A DNA stretch of 64,000 nucleotides from Opitutaceae bacterium (GCA_030693515.1 JAUYAK010000057.1:1-64000), one strand, 5' to 3'. Numbered from the stretch's first letter, positions 17,215 to 26,402 are shown. Numbers and translations are program-made. The notes: a model not told the origin generated them from the sequence alone.

Positions 17215-18012
17215 ATGCGTCTCTCTGGCAAAACTGTCCTCGTCACCGGCGCAAGCACCGGCATCGGCCGCACCCTCGCCCTCGGCTGCGCCCACGCCGG
17301 CGCCGACATCATCCTCAATTGCCACACCGACCGCGCCGGTGCCGATGCCGCCGCCGCCGAGATCCGCACGCTCGGCCGCCGCGCGCTCGTCCTCCGCGCC
17401 GACCTGCGCCGCGTGAAGCAGATCGACCGGATGTTTGCCGCGGCGCGAAAGCAATTCCCGCGGCTCGATGTGTTGATCAACAATGCCGGCCTGACCGGAT
17501 GGGCCGGGTTTTTCGACACCACCGAGGAGAAGTGGGACACCGTCCTCGACACGAATCTCAAGGGCACATTCTTCTGCTCACTCGCCGCCGCGCGCTGGAT
17601 GCGCGACACGAAGACCCCCGGCAGCATCGTCAACGTCTCCACCCAGTGCGCGGAGCTGGCGGTGAAGAACCTCGTCGCCTACGGCACCAGCAAGGCCGGC
17701 ATCCACGGCCTCACCAAGCAGCTCGCCGTCGAGCTCGCTGCGCTCGGCATCCGCGTGAACACCTTTGCCCCCGGCCCCGTCAACGTGGCCCGCAATCTCC
17801 GCGACGATCCCGATTACCGCCGCGTCTGGGGCGCGATGATTCCCCTCGGCCGCACCGCCGAGCCCGAGGAGATGATCGGCCCCGCGCTTTTCCTCGCGTC
17901 CAATGATTCCAGTTACATCACGGGCCAGACGCTTTTCGTCGATGGCGGCTGGACCGTGCAAGGCATGGTGCCGGCCAGCAACGTCGCCAAGGCCGCCAAG
18001 AAAAACAAATAG
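17215..18012 (+). CDS. SDR-family dehydrogenase, first gene of sugar-acid operon
   Basis: This 265-residue classical short-chain dehydrogenase has the NAD(P) glycine motif TGASTGIG near the N-terminus, NNAG at about residue 90, and the catalytic Ser-Tyr-Lys (VNVSTQCAE ... YGTSK). The end is SDR-typical (ITGQTLFVDGGWTVQG). The two downstream genes process 2-keto-3-deoxy sugar acids, so a sugar or sugar-acid dehydrogenase role is likely; this is inferred from context only. The gap to the next gene is about 85 bases. The Lys-rich C-terminus is unusual but short. Confidence 0.85.
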   Translation: MRLSGKTVLVTGASTGIGRTLALGCAHAGADIILNCHTDRAGADAAAAEIRTLGRRALVLRADLRRVKQIDRMFAAARKQFPRLDVLINNAGLTGWAGFFDTTEEKWDTVLDTNLKGTFFCSLAAARWMRDTKTPGSIVNVSTQCAELAVKNLVAYGTSKAGIHGLTKQLAVELAALGIRVNTFAPGPVNVARNLRDDPDYRRVWGAMIPLGRTAEPEEMIGPALFLASNDSSYITGQTLFVDGGWTVQGMVPASNVAKAAKKNK

Positions 18013-18095
18013 CCCCGCCCCTGTCTCTTTTCCTTCCAGATTCCGGCTCGCTCCTTCTCCTCCTCGCCCCATCTCTCCGTCTCCCTTCTTCCATC

Positions 18096-18929
18096 ATGCT
18101 CCGCCTCTACTCCACCCCCACCGGCATCGTCATCGATAAAAACGGCGTGCACTTCGCGGCGCCGACCTCGTTCACGTTCGATGCGCTCTTCACCTCCGCG
18201 CATCCTCTCACCCTCGCGCGCGAGGCCCTCGCCGCGGCGAAGCGCGCGCCCGCACCTGCTCCTGGCTCGCTGCTCGCGCCACTCGGTTCGCAGGAGGTTT
18301 GGGCCGCGGGCGTGACCTACCTCCGCAGCAAAACCGCGCGCATGGAGGAGTCGAAGGATGCCGGCGGCGGCACCTTCTACGACAAGGTTTACGACGCCGA
18401 CCGCCCCGAGTTGTTTTTCAAGGCCACCCCGCATCGCGTCGCGGCGCCCGGCACGCCCGTGCGCATCCGCTCCGACTCGAAGTGGAACGTCCCCGAGCCC
18501 GAGCTCACCCTCGCCATCAGCGCCGCCGGCTGGATTTTCGGCTACACCATCGGGAATGACATGAGCTCGCGCGACATCGAGGGCCAGAACCCGCTCTACC
18601 TCCCTCAGGCCAAGGTTTACGACCGCAGCGCCGCGCTCGGGCCCTGCCTCGTTGTGACGGAGAAGCTCCCGCCCCGCGACACCGAGATCGCGATCGAGAT
18701 TCGCCGCCGCGGCAAAAAGGCCTTCGCCGGCAAGACCACCGTTGGCCAAATCAAGCGGCCCCTCCCCTCGCTCGCCGAGTGGCTTTTCCGCGAAAACAGC
18801 TTCCCGCGCGGCGCCTACCTCATGACCGGCACCGGCACGGTCCCGCCCGACAGCTTCACCCTCCGCTCCGGCGACGAGATCCGCATCACGCTTGAACCCG
18901 TCGGCACGCTCATCAATCCCGTTGCCTGA
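18096..18929 (+). CDS. FAH-family 2-keto-3-deoxy sugar-acid dehydratase-like protein
   Basis: This 277-residue protein has the fumarylacetoacetate hydrolase fold. Metal-binding Glu residues appear as PEPELTLAIS, followed by GYTIGNDMSSRDIEGQNPLY and the Lys/Asp block QAKVYDRSAALGPCLVV. The layout matches 2-keto-3-deoxy-D-arabinonate dehydratases better than hydrolases of the aromatic pathway. That enzyme makes 2-oxoglutarate semialdehyde, the substrate of the aldehyde dehydrogenase encoded 30 bases downstream, which supports the assignment. A related option is diketo-deoxy-fuconate hydrolase. Confidence 0.8.
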   Translation: MLRLYSTPTGIVIDKNGVHFAAPTSFTFDALFTSAHPLTLAREALAAAKRAPAPAPGSLLAPLGSQEVWAAGVTYLRSKTARMEESKDAGGGTFYDKVYDADRPELFFKATPHRVAAPGTPVRIRSDSKWNVPEPELTLAISAAGWIFGYTIGNDMSSRDIEGQNPLYLPQAKVYDRSAALGPCLVVTEKLPPRDTEIAIEIRRRGKKAFAGKTTVGQIKRPLPSLAEWLFRENSFPRGAYLMTGTGTVPPDSFTLRSGDEIRITLEPVGTLINPVA

Positions 18930-18959
18930 GTTTCCGCTTCCCGACTCCAACTCGCCCCC

Positions 18960-20558
18960 ATGACCCTCCACGGCCTCTCCCTCATCGCCGGCGCCACCGG
19001 CCGCCACAGTGAAAACACCTTCCGCGCCGTCGATCCGGCGTCGAATGCCAAACTCGATCCCGAATTCCACGAAGCCTCCGAAACCGAGGTCGATCAGGCG
19101 GTCCACCTCGCCGCCGGTGCCTTCACTGCCTTCCGCGCCCTCTCCGGCACGGAGCGCGCGAAGTTCCTCGAGGCAATCGCCACCGAGATCGAGGGCATCG
19201 GCGACCTCCTGATCCAACGCGCGCACCAGGAAACCCGCCTCCCGCTCACCCGCCTCGCCGGTGAGCGCGCCCGCACCTGTGGCCAGCTGCGGCTCTTTGC
19301 CTCGGTCGCCCGCGAGGGCTCGTGGGTCGATGCCCGCATCGATCCCGCCCAACCTGATCGCCAGCCGCTGCCTCGCGCCGACCTGCGCCGCATGTTGATC
19401 CCCGTCGGCCCCGTCGTCGTGTTCGGCTCGTCCAACTTCCCGCTCGCGTTCTCCGTCGCCGGGGGCGACACGGCCTCGGCGTTTGCCGCCGGCTGCCCCG
19501 TCATCGTCAAGGCCCACCGCGCCCACCCCGGCACGTCCGAACTCGTGGGTCGCGCCATTAAGCGCGCCGTCGCCGCCTGCGGCCTGCCCGGCGGCGTCTT
19601 TTCGCTGATTCATGGCAGCGGTGTCTCCGCCGGCATCGCGCTGGTGAAGCACCCAGAGACCGCCGCGGTCGGCTTCACCGGTTCGCTCACCGCCGGTCGC
19701 GCCCTGACCGAGGCCGCTGCCTCGCGCCCACAGCCGATTCCGGTCTTCGCCGAGATGAGCAGCCTCAATCCGCTCTTCATTTTGCCTGGCGCGCTCAAAG
19801 ATCGCGCCGCCGAGATCGCGCAGGGGCTCTTTACCTCGTTCACCCTCGGCGTCGGCCAGTTCTGCACCAAGCCCGGCCTGGTCTTCGCCGTGCGCAGCGC
19901 CGACACGGATGCCTTCGCCCAAAAGTTGTCCGATGTCGTCCGCCACGCACCCTGCGCCACGATGCTGACCAGCTCCATCCGCGAGGCCTTCGTCACCCAC
20001 CGCGACCGAATCACCGCCATCGACGGCGTCTCCATCTTGGCCGCTTCGCAGCCGGTCGAGGACATCGAGGACCTCGGCCAAGCCGGCCGGCCAACCGTCG
20101 CCGCGACGAGCGCCAAGCAGTTCCTCGAGCACCCCGAACTCGCGACCGAAGCCTTCGGACCTTTCACGCTCCTCGTGCTCGCCGACAATGCCAGCGAACT
20201 CGCCGCCTGCGCCGCCGCCCTTGAGGGCCAGCTCACCGCGACGATCCACGGCAATGCCGCCGATCTCGCCGGCGCCCGGCCGCTGCTCGCCACGCTTGAG
20301 CGCATCGCGGGCCGCATCGTCGTCAATGCCTTCCCCACCGGCGTCGAAGTCTGCCCCGCGATGAATCACGGCGGGCCCTACCCGGCGACCAGCGACAGCC
20401 GCTACACCTCCGTCGGCACCGCCGCGATCCTACGCTTCGCGCGTCCCGTCTGTTATCAGGGTTTCCCCGCCGACCTGTTGCCCGATGCGCTGATGAACGC
20501 CAATCCGCTCGGTCTGCTCCGGCTCGTGGACGGCAAACCCACGCGCGACGCCGTCTAG
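18960..20558 (+). CDS. 2,5-dioxovalerate (2-oxoglutarate semialdehyde) dehydrogenase
   Basis: This 532-residue aldehyde dehydrogenase oxidises 2-oxoglutarate semialdehyde to 2-oxoglutarate, the last step of non-phosphorylative (Weimberg-type) pentose and sugar-acid breakdown. Signatures are FGSSNFPLAFSVAGGDTASAF (cofactor pocket), GFTGSLTAGRAL, the catalytic Glu in VFAEMSSLNPLFI, and the catalytic Cys in LGVGQFCTKPGLV. The length and the MNHGGPYPATSDSRYTSVG end are typical of the KGSADH group. It is the last gene of the operon and is followed by two hairpins (about 20577-20603 and 20614-20647). Confidence 0.9.
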   Translation: MTLHGLSLIAGATGRHSENTFRAVDPASNAKLDPEFHEASETEVDQAVHLAAGAFTAFRALSGTERAKFLEAIATEIEGIGDLLIQRAHQETRLPLTRLAGERARTCGQLRLFASVAREGSWVDARIDPAQPDRQPLPRADLRRMLIPVGPVVVFGSSNFPLAFSVAGGDTASAFAAGCPVIVKAHRAHPGTSELVGRAIKRAVAACGLPGGVFSLIHGSGVSAGIALVKHPETAAVGFTGSLTAGRALTEAAASRPQPIPVFAEMSSLNPLFILPGALKDRAAEIAQGLFTSFTLGVGQFCTKPGLVFAVRSADTDAFAQKLSDVVRHAPCATMLTSSIREAFVTHRDRITAIDGVSILAASQPVEDIEDLGQAGRPTVAATSAKQFLEHPELATEAFGPFTLLVLADNASELAACAAALEGQLTATIHGNAADLAGARPLLATLERIAGRIVVNAFPTGVEVCPAMNHGGPYPATSDSRYTSVGTAAILRFARPVCYQGFPADLLPDALMNANPLGLLRLVDGKPTRDAV

Positions 20559-20613
20559 GCGCACAGCCAGACTTCCGGCGGTGGGCCCCGGCCCCGCCGC
20601 CGTCCCCTGCCCG

Positions 20614-20647
20614 GTGCGCGCAAATCGACCCTTTCATTTGCGCGCAC
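20614..20647. promoter_or_regulatory. Perfect 12-bp inverted repeat between the sugar-acid operon and rsmB-like gene
   Basis: GTGCGCGCAAAT (20614-20625) and ATTTGCGCGCAC (20636-20647) are perfect complements around a 10-base loop. The site ends 18 bases before the methyltransferase start. It could be an operator or a terminator; no T-run follows. A second GC-only hairpin lies just upstream (about 20577-20603). Confidence 0.6.
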
Positions 20648-20665
20648 AGGGTGTTTCCTCGGCCC

Positions 20666-21784
20666 ATGGAAAACTCCGCCACGCTAAACCACGCCGCCAG
20701 CGTCATCTCCACGGTGTCGCCGAAGCTCCGCGCCGACACCGCGCTGCGACGCTATTTCGCCCAGCACGAGGATCTGCACCCGGCGATGCGCCGCGCGGTC
20801 AGTCATGCGGTCTTTATCTATTACCGCTGGTTCCAGTGGCTCGATCCCAAGCTATCGACGCAGCGCCGCGTGGAAGCCGCGGTCAAACTCCACCTTCGTT
20901 TCAAACAGGAACCCGCCGCGGTGAAGCCTGAAGCGCTTGCCGTCCGCGCGGTGCCTGAGTGGGCGCACACCGAGATGGACCTCTCCATCGACTGCCTGCG
21001 CATCCTCCAGCAGGATCCCGCGCTCTGGCTCCGTGCCCGCCCGCACAAGAGCCACGCGCTGGCCGCCAAGCTCGGAACCTGCGAACGCACCGAACGCGCA
21101 CCCGATGCCCTGCGCTACACCGGCCGCCAGGATCTTTATCTCACGCCGCAGTTCGACGCCGGGGAATTCGAGATTCAGGATCTCGCGTCGCAACTCGTGG
21201 GCCTCGCCTGCGCACCCCAGTCCGGCGAGACGTGGTGGGACACCTGCGCCGGCGAGGGCGGGAAGACGCTCCACCTCTGCGATCAGATGATGAACCGCGG
21301 CCTCGTCTGGGCCAGCGATCGCCACAGCGGCCGGCTGGCGACCCTGAAGCGTCGCGCCAAGCGCGCGCAGCTCTTCAACTACCGCGCCGAACTCTGGGAC
21401 GGCGGCACCAAACTCCCCACGCGCGCAAAGTTCGACGGCATCCTCGTGGATGCGCCCTGCAGCGGCGTCGGCACCTGGCAGCGCAACCCGCAGGCCCGCT
21501 GGACGACCACGCCCGAGGATGTCCGCGAGCTCGCCGCCGTGCAGCTCGCGCTGCTCAACCAGGTCGCCGGCTCGCTCAAGCCCGGCGGCCGGCTCATCTA
21601 CGCGGTCTGCACCATGACGCGCAGCGAGACCACCGCCGTCGTCGAGGCGTTCTCCGCCGCGCAGCCCGAGCTCGAGCCCACGCCACTCGCGGGCCTCGGT
21701 TCCGCCCTCCCCGCCGTCCAGCTCTGGCCGCATCAGTTAAACGCCAACGGCATGTTTATCGCCGCGTGGACGCGAAAAAAATAA
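20666..21784 (+). CDS. RsmB/NOP-family RNA (cytosine-C5) methyltransferase
   Basis: This 372-residue SAM-dependent enzyme probably methylates cytosine in rRNA. The N-terminal helical region (1-150) resembles the NusB-like part of RsmB but is short. The catalytic domain has the SAM motif DTCAGEGGKTLHL, the Cys motif DAPCSGVGTWQRNP (motif IV) and the second Cys in YAVCTMTRSE (motif VI), the paired cysteines of this family. ATG 20666 is used; an earlier in-frame start adds only five residues. The end overlaps the next gene by 19 bases, so the two methyltransferases are coupled. Confidence 0.9.
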   Translation: MENSATLNHAASVISTVSPKLRADTALRRYFAQHEDLHPAMRRAVSHAVFIYYRWFQWLDPKLSTQRRVEAAVKLHLRFKQEPAAVKPEALAVRAVPEWAHTEMDLSIDCLRILQQDPALWLRARPHKSHALAAKLGTCERTERAPDALRYTGRQDLYLTPQFDAGEFEIQDLASQLVGLACAPQSGETWWDTCAGEGGKTLHLCDQMMNRGLVWASDRHSGRLATLKRRAKRAQLFNYRAELWDGGTKLPTRAKFDGILVDAPCSGVGTWQRNPQARWTTTPEDVRELAAVQLALLNQVAGSLKPGGRLIYAVCTMTRSETTAVVEAFSAAQPELEPTPLAGLGSALPAVQLWPHQLNANGMFIAAWTRKK

Positions 21785-22536
21785 CCGCCGCCACCGTCCG
21801 CGCCGATTTTAACGACCTGCCTGCGGTCGTCTATTACACGCGCGCCGCGCACGAGCTGGGCCTCTGGGTTTCCGAGCGCGCGCTCATCGAGCGCTTTTTT
21901 CCTGATCGAACCGCAGCGTTAGTCGAGGCGGGCTGTGGTGCTGGCCGCGTCACGCTCGGGCTCTGGGCGCTGGGCTACCGCGCCCTCACCGCCTTCGATT
22001 TCGCCGAGGAGCTGGTCGATCAGGCCCGCAGCCTCGCGGCCGAGCGCGGAGCCGAGGCGATAACCCTTCTTCACGCCGACGCCACCGACCTCTCGCCTGT
22101 CGCCTCGCGCCTCGCGCCTCCCTACGCCGGCGCGCTCTTCCTTTTCAACGGCCTCATGCAAATCCCCGGCCGCGCCCAGCGCCGCGCGGCGCTGGGTGAA
22201 CTGCACCGCGTCTGCGCGCCCGGCGCGCCGCTGCTCTTCACGACGCACGACCGCGATTCCTCACCCACCGAGCGCGCGCTCTGGCGCCTCGAGACCCTGC
22301 GCTGGACCCGCGGCGAACAAGACCCTCGCATCGTCGAGTTCGGCGACCGCTACTTCGAGGACGAAGCCGGCCGCACCTTCATGCACCTCCCCGATCGCCG
22401 CGAGATCCTCGAGGACCTCGCCGCCACCGGCTGGCGGCACACCTTCGACGCCATGCGCACCGAAGTCGCCAAAGAGCCGCGTGCCGTGCTGGATTTCTCC
22501 GACGAGTGCCGGTTCTGGGTGGTGACGCGCGGCTGA
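21766..22536 (+). CDS. Class I SAM-dependent methyltransferase
   Basis: This 256-residue protein has a Rossmann-type SAM site (ALVEAGCGAGRVTLGLWALGY, then FDFAEELVDQA and LLHADATDL) and a later PGAPLLFTTHD strand. The substrate is unknown. No ATG suits; GTG 21766 inside the end of the previous gene gives VDAKKITAATVRADF, a sensible N-terminus, and implies translational coupling. A REP pair starts four bases after the stop. Confidence 0.8.
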   Translation: MDAKKITAATVRADFNDLPAVVYYTRAAHELGLWVSERALIERFFPDRTAALVEAGCGAGRVTLGLWALGYRALTAFDFAEELVDQARSLAAERGAEAITLLHADATDLSPVASRLAPPYAGALFLFNGLMQIPGRAQRRAALGELHRVCAPGAPLLFTTHDRDSSPTERALWRLETLRWTRGEQDPRIVEFGDRYFEDEAGRTFMHLPDRREILEDLAATGWRHTFDAMRTEVAKEPRAVLDFSDECRFWVVTRG

Positions 22537-22540
22537 ACCC

Positions 22541-22604
22541 GTGGGAGCGAACTTGCTCGCGACTCAGTGCAGGTGGCCGCAGGCGCGAGCAAGCTCGCTC
22601 CCAC
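22541..22604. repeat. REP-like inverted pair, GTGGGAGCGAAC family
   Basis: Arms 22541-22560 and 22585-22604 are complementary over 20 bases with one G-T mismatch, with outer ends GTGG/CCAC. It lies between convergent genes, four bases after the methyltransferase stop, so it can also serve as a bidirectional terminator. Same family as 6248-6304. Confidence 0.85.
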
Positions 22605-22613
22605 AGGAATAAG

Positions 22614-23219
22614 CTAGGGCCGCTCGATCTCAAAACGCTCTGTCGTGCGCACGTAGCCGTCGCCCCCAAGCCGCCCGATGAGATCGAGTTTGGCGGAGTC
22701 GGGCAGACCCTCGGCGTCGAGCACCGCGTCGCTCACGTGCGCCACCAAAATGCGGCCAAATACCACGTTGGCCGCCAGCGGCCCCTCGCCGATCTGCACG
22801 ATGCGATCGAGCGCGCACTCAAACGCCACTGGCGCCGCCGCCACGCGCGGCGGGCGCACACGTTCGCTCGCCGCCGCGACGATGCCGAACTTTTCAAACT
22901 CGCTCTCGCCATACGGCAGCAGCGCGGCGCTCGCGTTCATCTGCGCAGCGAGGGCGAACGGCACGAGGTTCACCACAAACTCCGGCACGGCCTCGATGTT
23001 GCGCACCGTGTCCTTCTTCGTCCCGTCGCGCGTGTTCACCGGGCAGAACATCAGCGTCGGGGGATTCGCCGTCACACCCTGAAAAAACGAAAACGGTGCG
23101 AGGTTGGTCCGCCCTTCCGCCGAAATCGTCGAGACCCAGGCGATGGGCCGTGGCAAAATGGTCGAGATCATCCAGGCGTAGGCGTCGCGTGGGCGGAGGG
23201 CCGTGAAATCGAGGAGCAT
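22614..23219 (-). CDS. Flavin reductase-like FMN-binding protein
   Basis: This 201-residue protein has the flavin reductase-like split-barrel. The N-terminal region WMISTILPRPIAWVSTISAEGRTNLAPFSFFQGVTANPP is the usual FMN-binding face of this family (shown here as a region, about residues 16-54), followed by KDTVRNIEAVPEFVVNLV. It may reduce flavin for a partner oxygenase or act alone; no partner is nearby. The start is ATG 23219; it diverges from the cytochrome gene with about 73 bases between starts. Confidence 0.82.
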   Translation of the reverse strand: MLLDFTALRPRDAYAWMISTILPRPIAWVSTISAEGRTNLAPFSFFQGVTANPPTLMFCPVNTRDGTKKDTVRNIEAVPEFVVNLVPFALAAQMNASAALLPYGESEFEKFGIVAAASERVRPPRVAAAPVAFECALDRIVQIGEGPLAANVVFGRILVAHVSDAVLDAEGLPDSAKLDLIGRLGGDGYVRTTERFEIERP

Positions 23220-23292
23220 CGCGCCACCACATGCGGATTTCTCCACGTCGCAATTGTCTTCGCCGCTTCGTTCGCCTCTGCTGGCCACGCCC

Positions 23293-25512
23293 ATGATTTT
23301 CCCCGGCTACTTCCGCGCCTTGGCCGCCGCACTCGGCGCGCTGCTTATCATCGGCTGCGGCCGGGCCCCGGAGAAATCGGCCACCCTCGCGGCCCAGCCT
23401 CCCGCCCTGAAATCCGGCGACTGCCGCGCCTGCCACGAGAATATTTATCAAGCTTGGGCGACCTCGCACCACGCCTTGGCGAACCGCGAGGTCGATCCGC
23501 AGCGGGACGCGGATGCGTTCGGCACGGTGCAGGAGTTTTCCGCCCACGGCATCGACTACCGTATCGAGTGGAAAGATGGCCGGCCGAATTTCACCGAACG
23601 GCGCACCGACACCTCCGCGATCGAAAGCTACATCGCCGAGTTCGCCCTTGGCCACACGCCGATCCGGCAATACGTCGTGCCGCAGGGCGGCGGCCGGTGG
23701 CAGGCCGCCGAGCTCACCTTCGATCCGGGCAAGAAGGAATGGTTCAACGTTTTTGACGACGAACGTCGCCGTCGCGGCGAGTGGGGCCACTGGACCGGCC
23801 GCGGCATGAACTGGAATTCCATGTGCGCGCATTGCCACATGACGGACTACAAAAAAAACTACGACCCCGTCGCCGATACCTACGCGACCACGTGGCGCGA
23901 GCACGGCATCGGTTGCACGCAGTGCCACGGCGATCTGCCCGCCAGCCATTTCGATCCGGCGCGAAAATCCGCGGCCCCGCGCGCCCCCGTCAATCTCACT
24001 GCCGCCGATCTCAAGCGCGCGCAGGAGACCTGCGCGCCGTGCCACGCACGCAACGAACTGCTCACCGGCAGCCTCGTCCCCGGCGCGCCTTACCACGACC
24101 ACTACCGGCTCACGCTGCCGACCGAGGCCAGCGTGTTCTACCCCGATGGCCAGATGCGCGACGAAGTGTTCAACTACACCGGATTCCTCACCAGCCGCAT
24201 GGGCGGCAAGGCCGGCGTCACCTGCCTCGATTGCCACGACCCGCACAGCGCCAAGACCAAGCTCCCCGTCGCCAACAACGCCCTCTGCCTCCAGTGCCAC
24301 GGCCCCTCGCCGCGCCTCAACGCCACCGTCATCGATCCGCTCACGCACTCGCGCCACGCCGCCGGCAGCACGGGCAACCAGTGCGTCTCGTGCCACATGC
24401 CGACGACGACCTACATGCAGCGCGACCCCCGCCACGACCACGGCTTCACCAAACCCGATCCGCTGCTCACCAAGGAGCTCGGCATCCCCAACGCCTGCAA
24501 CCGCTGCCACACCGACAAGGCCACGGACTGGGCCATCACGCACGCGGATCAGTGGTATGGCGCGAAGATGGATTCCCGCCAGCGCGCCCGCGCCCGCGCC
24601 TCCGCCGCCGCCCAAGCCGGCGCTCCGGGAGCCTCCGACAAACTCCTCGAACTGATCGCCACCGAAGATGTGCCCGCCTGGCGCGCCACACTGCTGCTCC
24701 TCACGCGCAACTACGCCACAAACCATCCGAACGTCCTCGCCGCCGCGCGCACCGCCGCCGGCGACGCCGATCCGCTCGTGCGCTCGGCCGCGGCGCAGGT
24801 GCTCGCCGCCTCCCCCGATGGCGCCGCCGCCCTGCGCCCGTTGCTCCACGACGCCACCCGCCTCGTGCGCCTCGACGCCGCGTGGCCCCTTTCCGCCGAA
24901 CTGCCGCCGGACTCGCCGCTGCGCCGCGAACTCGACGCCTACCTCGCCGTCTCCGCCGACCAGCCCTCCGGCCGGCTCCGCCTCGGCCAGGATCTCTTCA
25001 ACCGCGGCCGCGCCGCCGAAGCCGAAGCGCAGCTCCGCAAAGCCGCCGCCTGGGACCCAAATTCCCCTGGCATCCACGAAACCCTCGGCCTCATTCTCAA
25101 CGAAACCGGCAAACCCGCCGAGGCCGCCGCCTCGCTCTGGCGCGCCGCGCAACTCGCGCCGACCGATCCGGTGCAGTCGTTCAACGCCGCCCTCGCCTTC
25201 GCCGCCGCCCGCAAGCTCCCCGATGCCGAGCTCGCCCTGCGCGAAACCGTGCGGCGCGCGCCCGCGCACGACCGCGCGTGGTATAACCTCGGCCTGCTCC
25301 TCGCCCAAACCAACCGCCCGGCCGATGCGATCGCCGCGCTGCTCCGCGCCGAGGAGATCGCGCCGCGCGTCGCCGACTACCCTTACGCCCGCGCCACGAT
25401 CCTCTGGCAGACCGGCGATCGTCCCGGCGCCCAGGCCGCCGCTCAGCGCGCCCTCGCGATTGATCCGAACCACGGACCCTCGCGGGCGTTTTTGCAGCAG
25501 ACCGGAAGGTAG
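23293..25512 (+). CDS. Octaheme c-type cytochrome with TPR domain, lipoprotein
   Basis: This 739-residue exported protein is predicted to be lipid-anchored: the signal peptide ends in the lipobox LIIGC (about residue 22). Eight CxxCH haem sites follow in the first half (CRACH, CAHCH, CTQCH, CAPCH, CLDCH, CLQCH, CVSCH, CNRCH), in a cytochrome c-554/DmsE-like arrangement. The second half has HEAT-like helices and then several TPR units (about residues 570-739). It may transfer electrons at the cell surface while TPRs hold a partner. ATG 23293 is the start that exposes the lipobox. Confidence 0.88.
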   Translation: MIFPGYFRALAAALGALLIIGCGRAPEKSATLAAQPPALKSGDCRACHENIYQAWATSHHALANREVDPQRDADAFGTVQEFSAHGIDYRIEWKDGRPNFTERRTDTSAIESYIAEFALGHTPIRQYVVPQGGGRWQAAELTFDPGKKEWFNVFDDERRRRGEWGHWTGRGMNWNSMCAHCHMTDYKKNYDPVADTYATTWREHGIGCTQCHGDLPASHFDPARKSAAPRAPVNLTAADLKRAQETCAPCHARNELLTGSLVPGAPYHDHYRLTLPTEASVFYPDGQMRDEVFNYTGFLTSRMGGKAGVTCLDCHDPHSAKTKLPVANNALCLQCHGPSPRLNATVIDPLTHSRHAAGSTGNQCVSCHMPTTTYMQRDPRHDHGFTKPDPLLTKELGIPNACNRCHTDKATDWAITHADQWYGAKMDSRQRARARASAAAQAGAPGASDKLLELIATEDVPAWRATLLLLTRNYATNHPNVLAAARTAAGDADPLVRSAAAQVLAASPDGAAALRPLLHDATRLVRLDAAWPLSAELPPDSPLRRELDAYLAVSADQPSGRLRLGQDLFNRGRAAEAEAQLRKAAAWDPNSPGIHETLGLILNETGKPAEAAASLWRAAQLAPTDPVQSFNAALAFAAARKLPDAELALRETVRRAPAHDRAWYNLGLLLAQTNRPADAIAALLRAEEIAPRVADYPYARATILWQTGDRPGAQAAAQRALAIDPNHGPSRAFLQQTGR

Positions 25513-25519
25513 CGAACCT

Positions 25520-25592
25520 GTAGGGGCGCAGTCTTGCTGCGCCCTAGGTTTGCACGCGGATCAGAGAAAGCGCGGCAAGACTGCGCCCCTAC
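25520..25592. repeat. REP-like inverted pair, GTAGGGGCGCAG family
   Basis: The arms (25520-25540 and 25572-25592) match over 21 bases with one mismatch; outer ends are GTAG/CTAC. The left arm alone folds as GGGCGCAG-TCTTG-CTGCGCCC behind the GTAG head. It lies between convergent genes, seven bases after the cytochrome stop. Its first 25 bases are identical to the copy inside the helicase gene at 34440. Confidence 0.88.
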
Positions 25593-25628
25593 GGCGATTT
25601 ACCTCGGCGGAGCTGAAGAGCCTCGTTA

Positions 25629-26402
25629 CTATCGCAGCAACGTCGCACCGCCGTCGATATCGTAGGCTGTGCCCGTGATAAACGAAGCCTCGTCCGAGCA
25701 GAGAAACGCCACCAGGGCCGCAATCTCGTGCGGCTCGCCCATGCGGCCGATGGGTTGAGCGGCCGACAGCTTGGCAAACATTTCCTTCTCCTTCCCCGGA
25801 TAATTTTTCGCAATGAAGCCGTCCACGAACGGCGTATGCACGCGCGCCGGGCAGACGCAGTTGCAGCGGATTTTTTTGTCCACGAAGTCGCGTGCGACCG
25901 AAAGCGTCATCGTAAGCACCGCGCCCTTGCTCATCCCGTAGGCAAACCGATCCGCGAGGCCGACCTTCGAGGCGAGCGACGCGAGATTCACGATCGCTCC
26001 GCCGCCGGCTGCGAGCAGACGCGGCACGCCAAAGTGGAGGCCGTGATAGACGCCCTTCACATTCACCGCATAAATCCGATCGAGATCGGCCGGGGTGGTG
26101 GTGGTGACGCTGCCGATGTGCGCGATGCCGGCGTTGTTCACGAGCACGTCGAGCTTTTCAAGCAGCGCAAAGACCGCGTGCATCGCCTCCGTGTCCGACA
26201 CATCCGCCGCGACCACGCGCGCCGCGCCGCCCGCCGCGCGTATTTCTGCGACGGTGGCCTCGCCCTCCGCCGCGCTGCGCTCCAGCACCGTCACATGCGC
26301 GCCCTCCGCCGCAAGCCGCACGGAAATCGCGCGGCCGATGCCGGAGCCGCCGCCGGTGACGAGGGCATGCTTCTGCGCCAGACGTTGCGAGGGAGTGCTC
26401 AT
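25629..26402 (-). CDS. SDR-family oxidoreductase
   Basis: This 257-residue classical SDR has the TGGGSGIG cofactor loop, NNAG, and catalytic Ser-Tyr-Lys (NLASLAS ... YGMSKGAV), ending FITGTAYDIDGGATLL. It resembles sugar and sugar-acid dehydrogenases found near L-fucose or L-rhamnose oxidation genes. With the sugar-acid operon at 17215-20558 and the glucarate operon at 27244-30217 nearby, such a role is plausible but unproven. ATG 26402 is used; about 250 bases of AT-richer sequence separate it from the divergent gene at 26651. Confidence 0.82.
   Translation of the reverse strand: MSTPSQRLAQKHALVTGGGSGIGRAISVRLAAEGAHVTVLERSAAEGEATVAEIRAAGGAARVVAADVSDTEAMHAVFALLEKLDVLVNNAGIAHIGSVTTTTPADLDRIYAVNVKGVYHGLHFGVPRLLAAGGGAIVNLASLASKVGLADRFAYGMSKGAVLTMTLSVARDFVDKKIRCNCVCPARVHTPFVDGFIAKNYPGKEKEMFAKLSAAQPIGRMGEPHEIAALVAFLCSDEASFITGTAYDIDGGATLLR

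Noticed and set aside
17913-20369. Long minus-strand reading frame opposite the sugar-acid operon
   Set aside because: High-GC genomes keep antisense frames open; this one is rich in Gly, Arg, Glu and Asp with no domain, and overlaps three well-supported genes.
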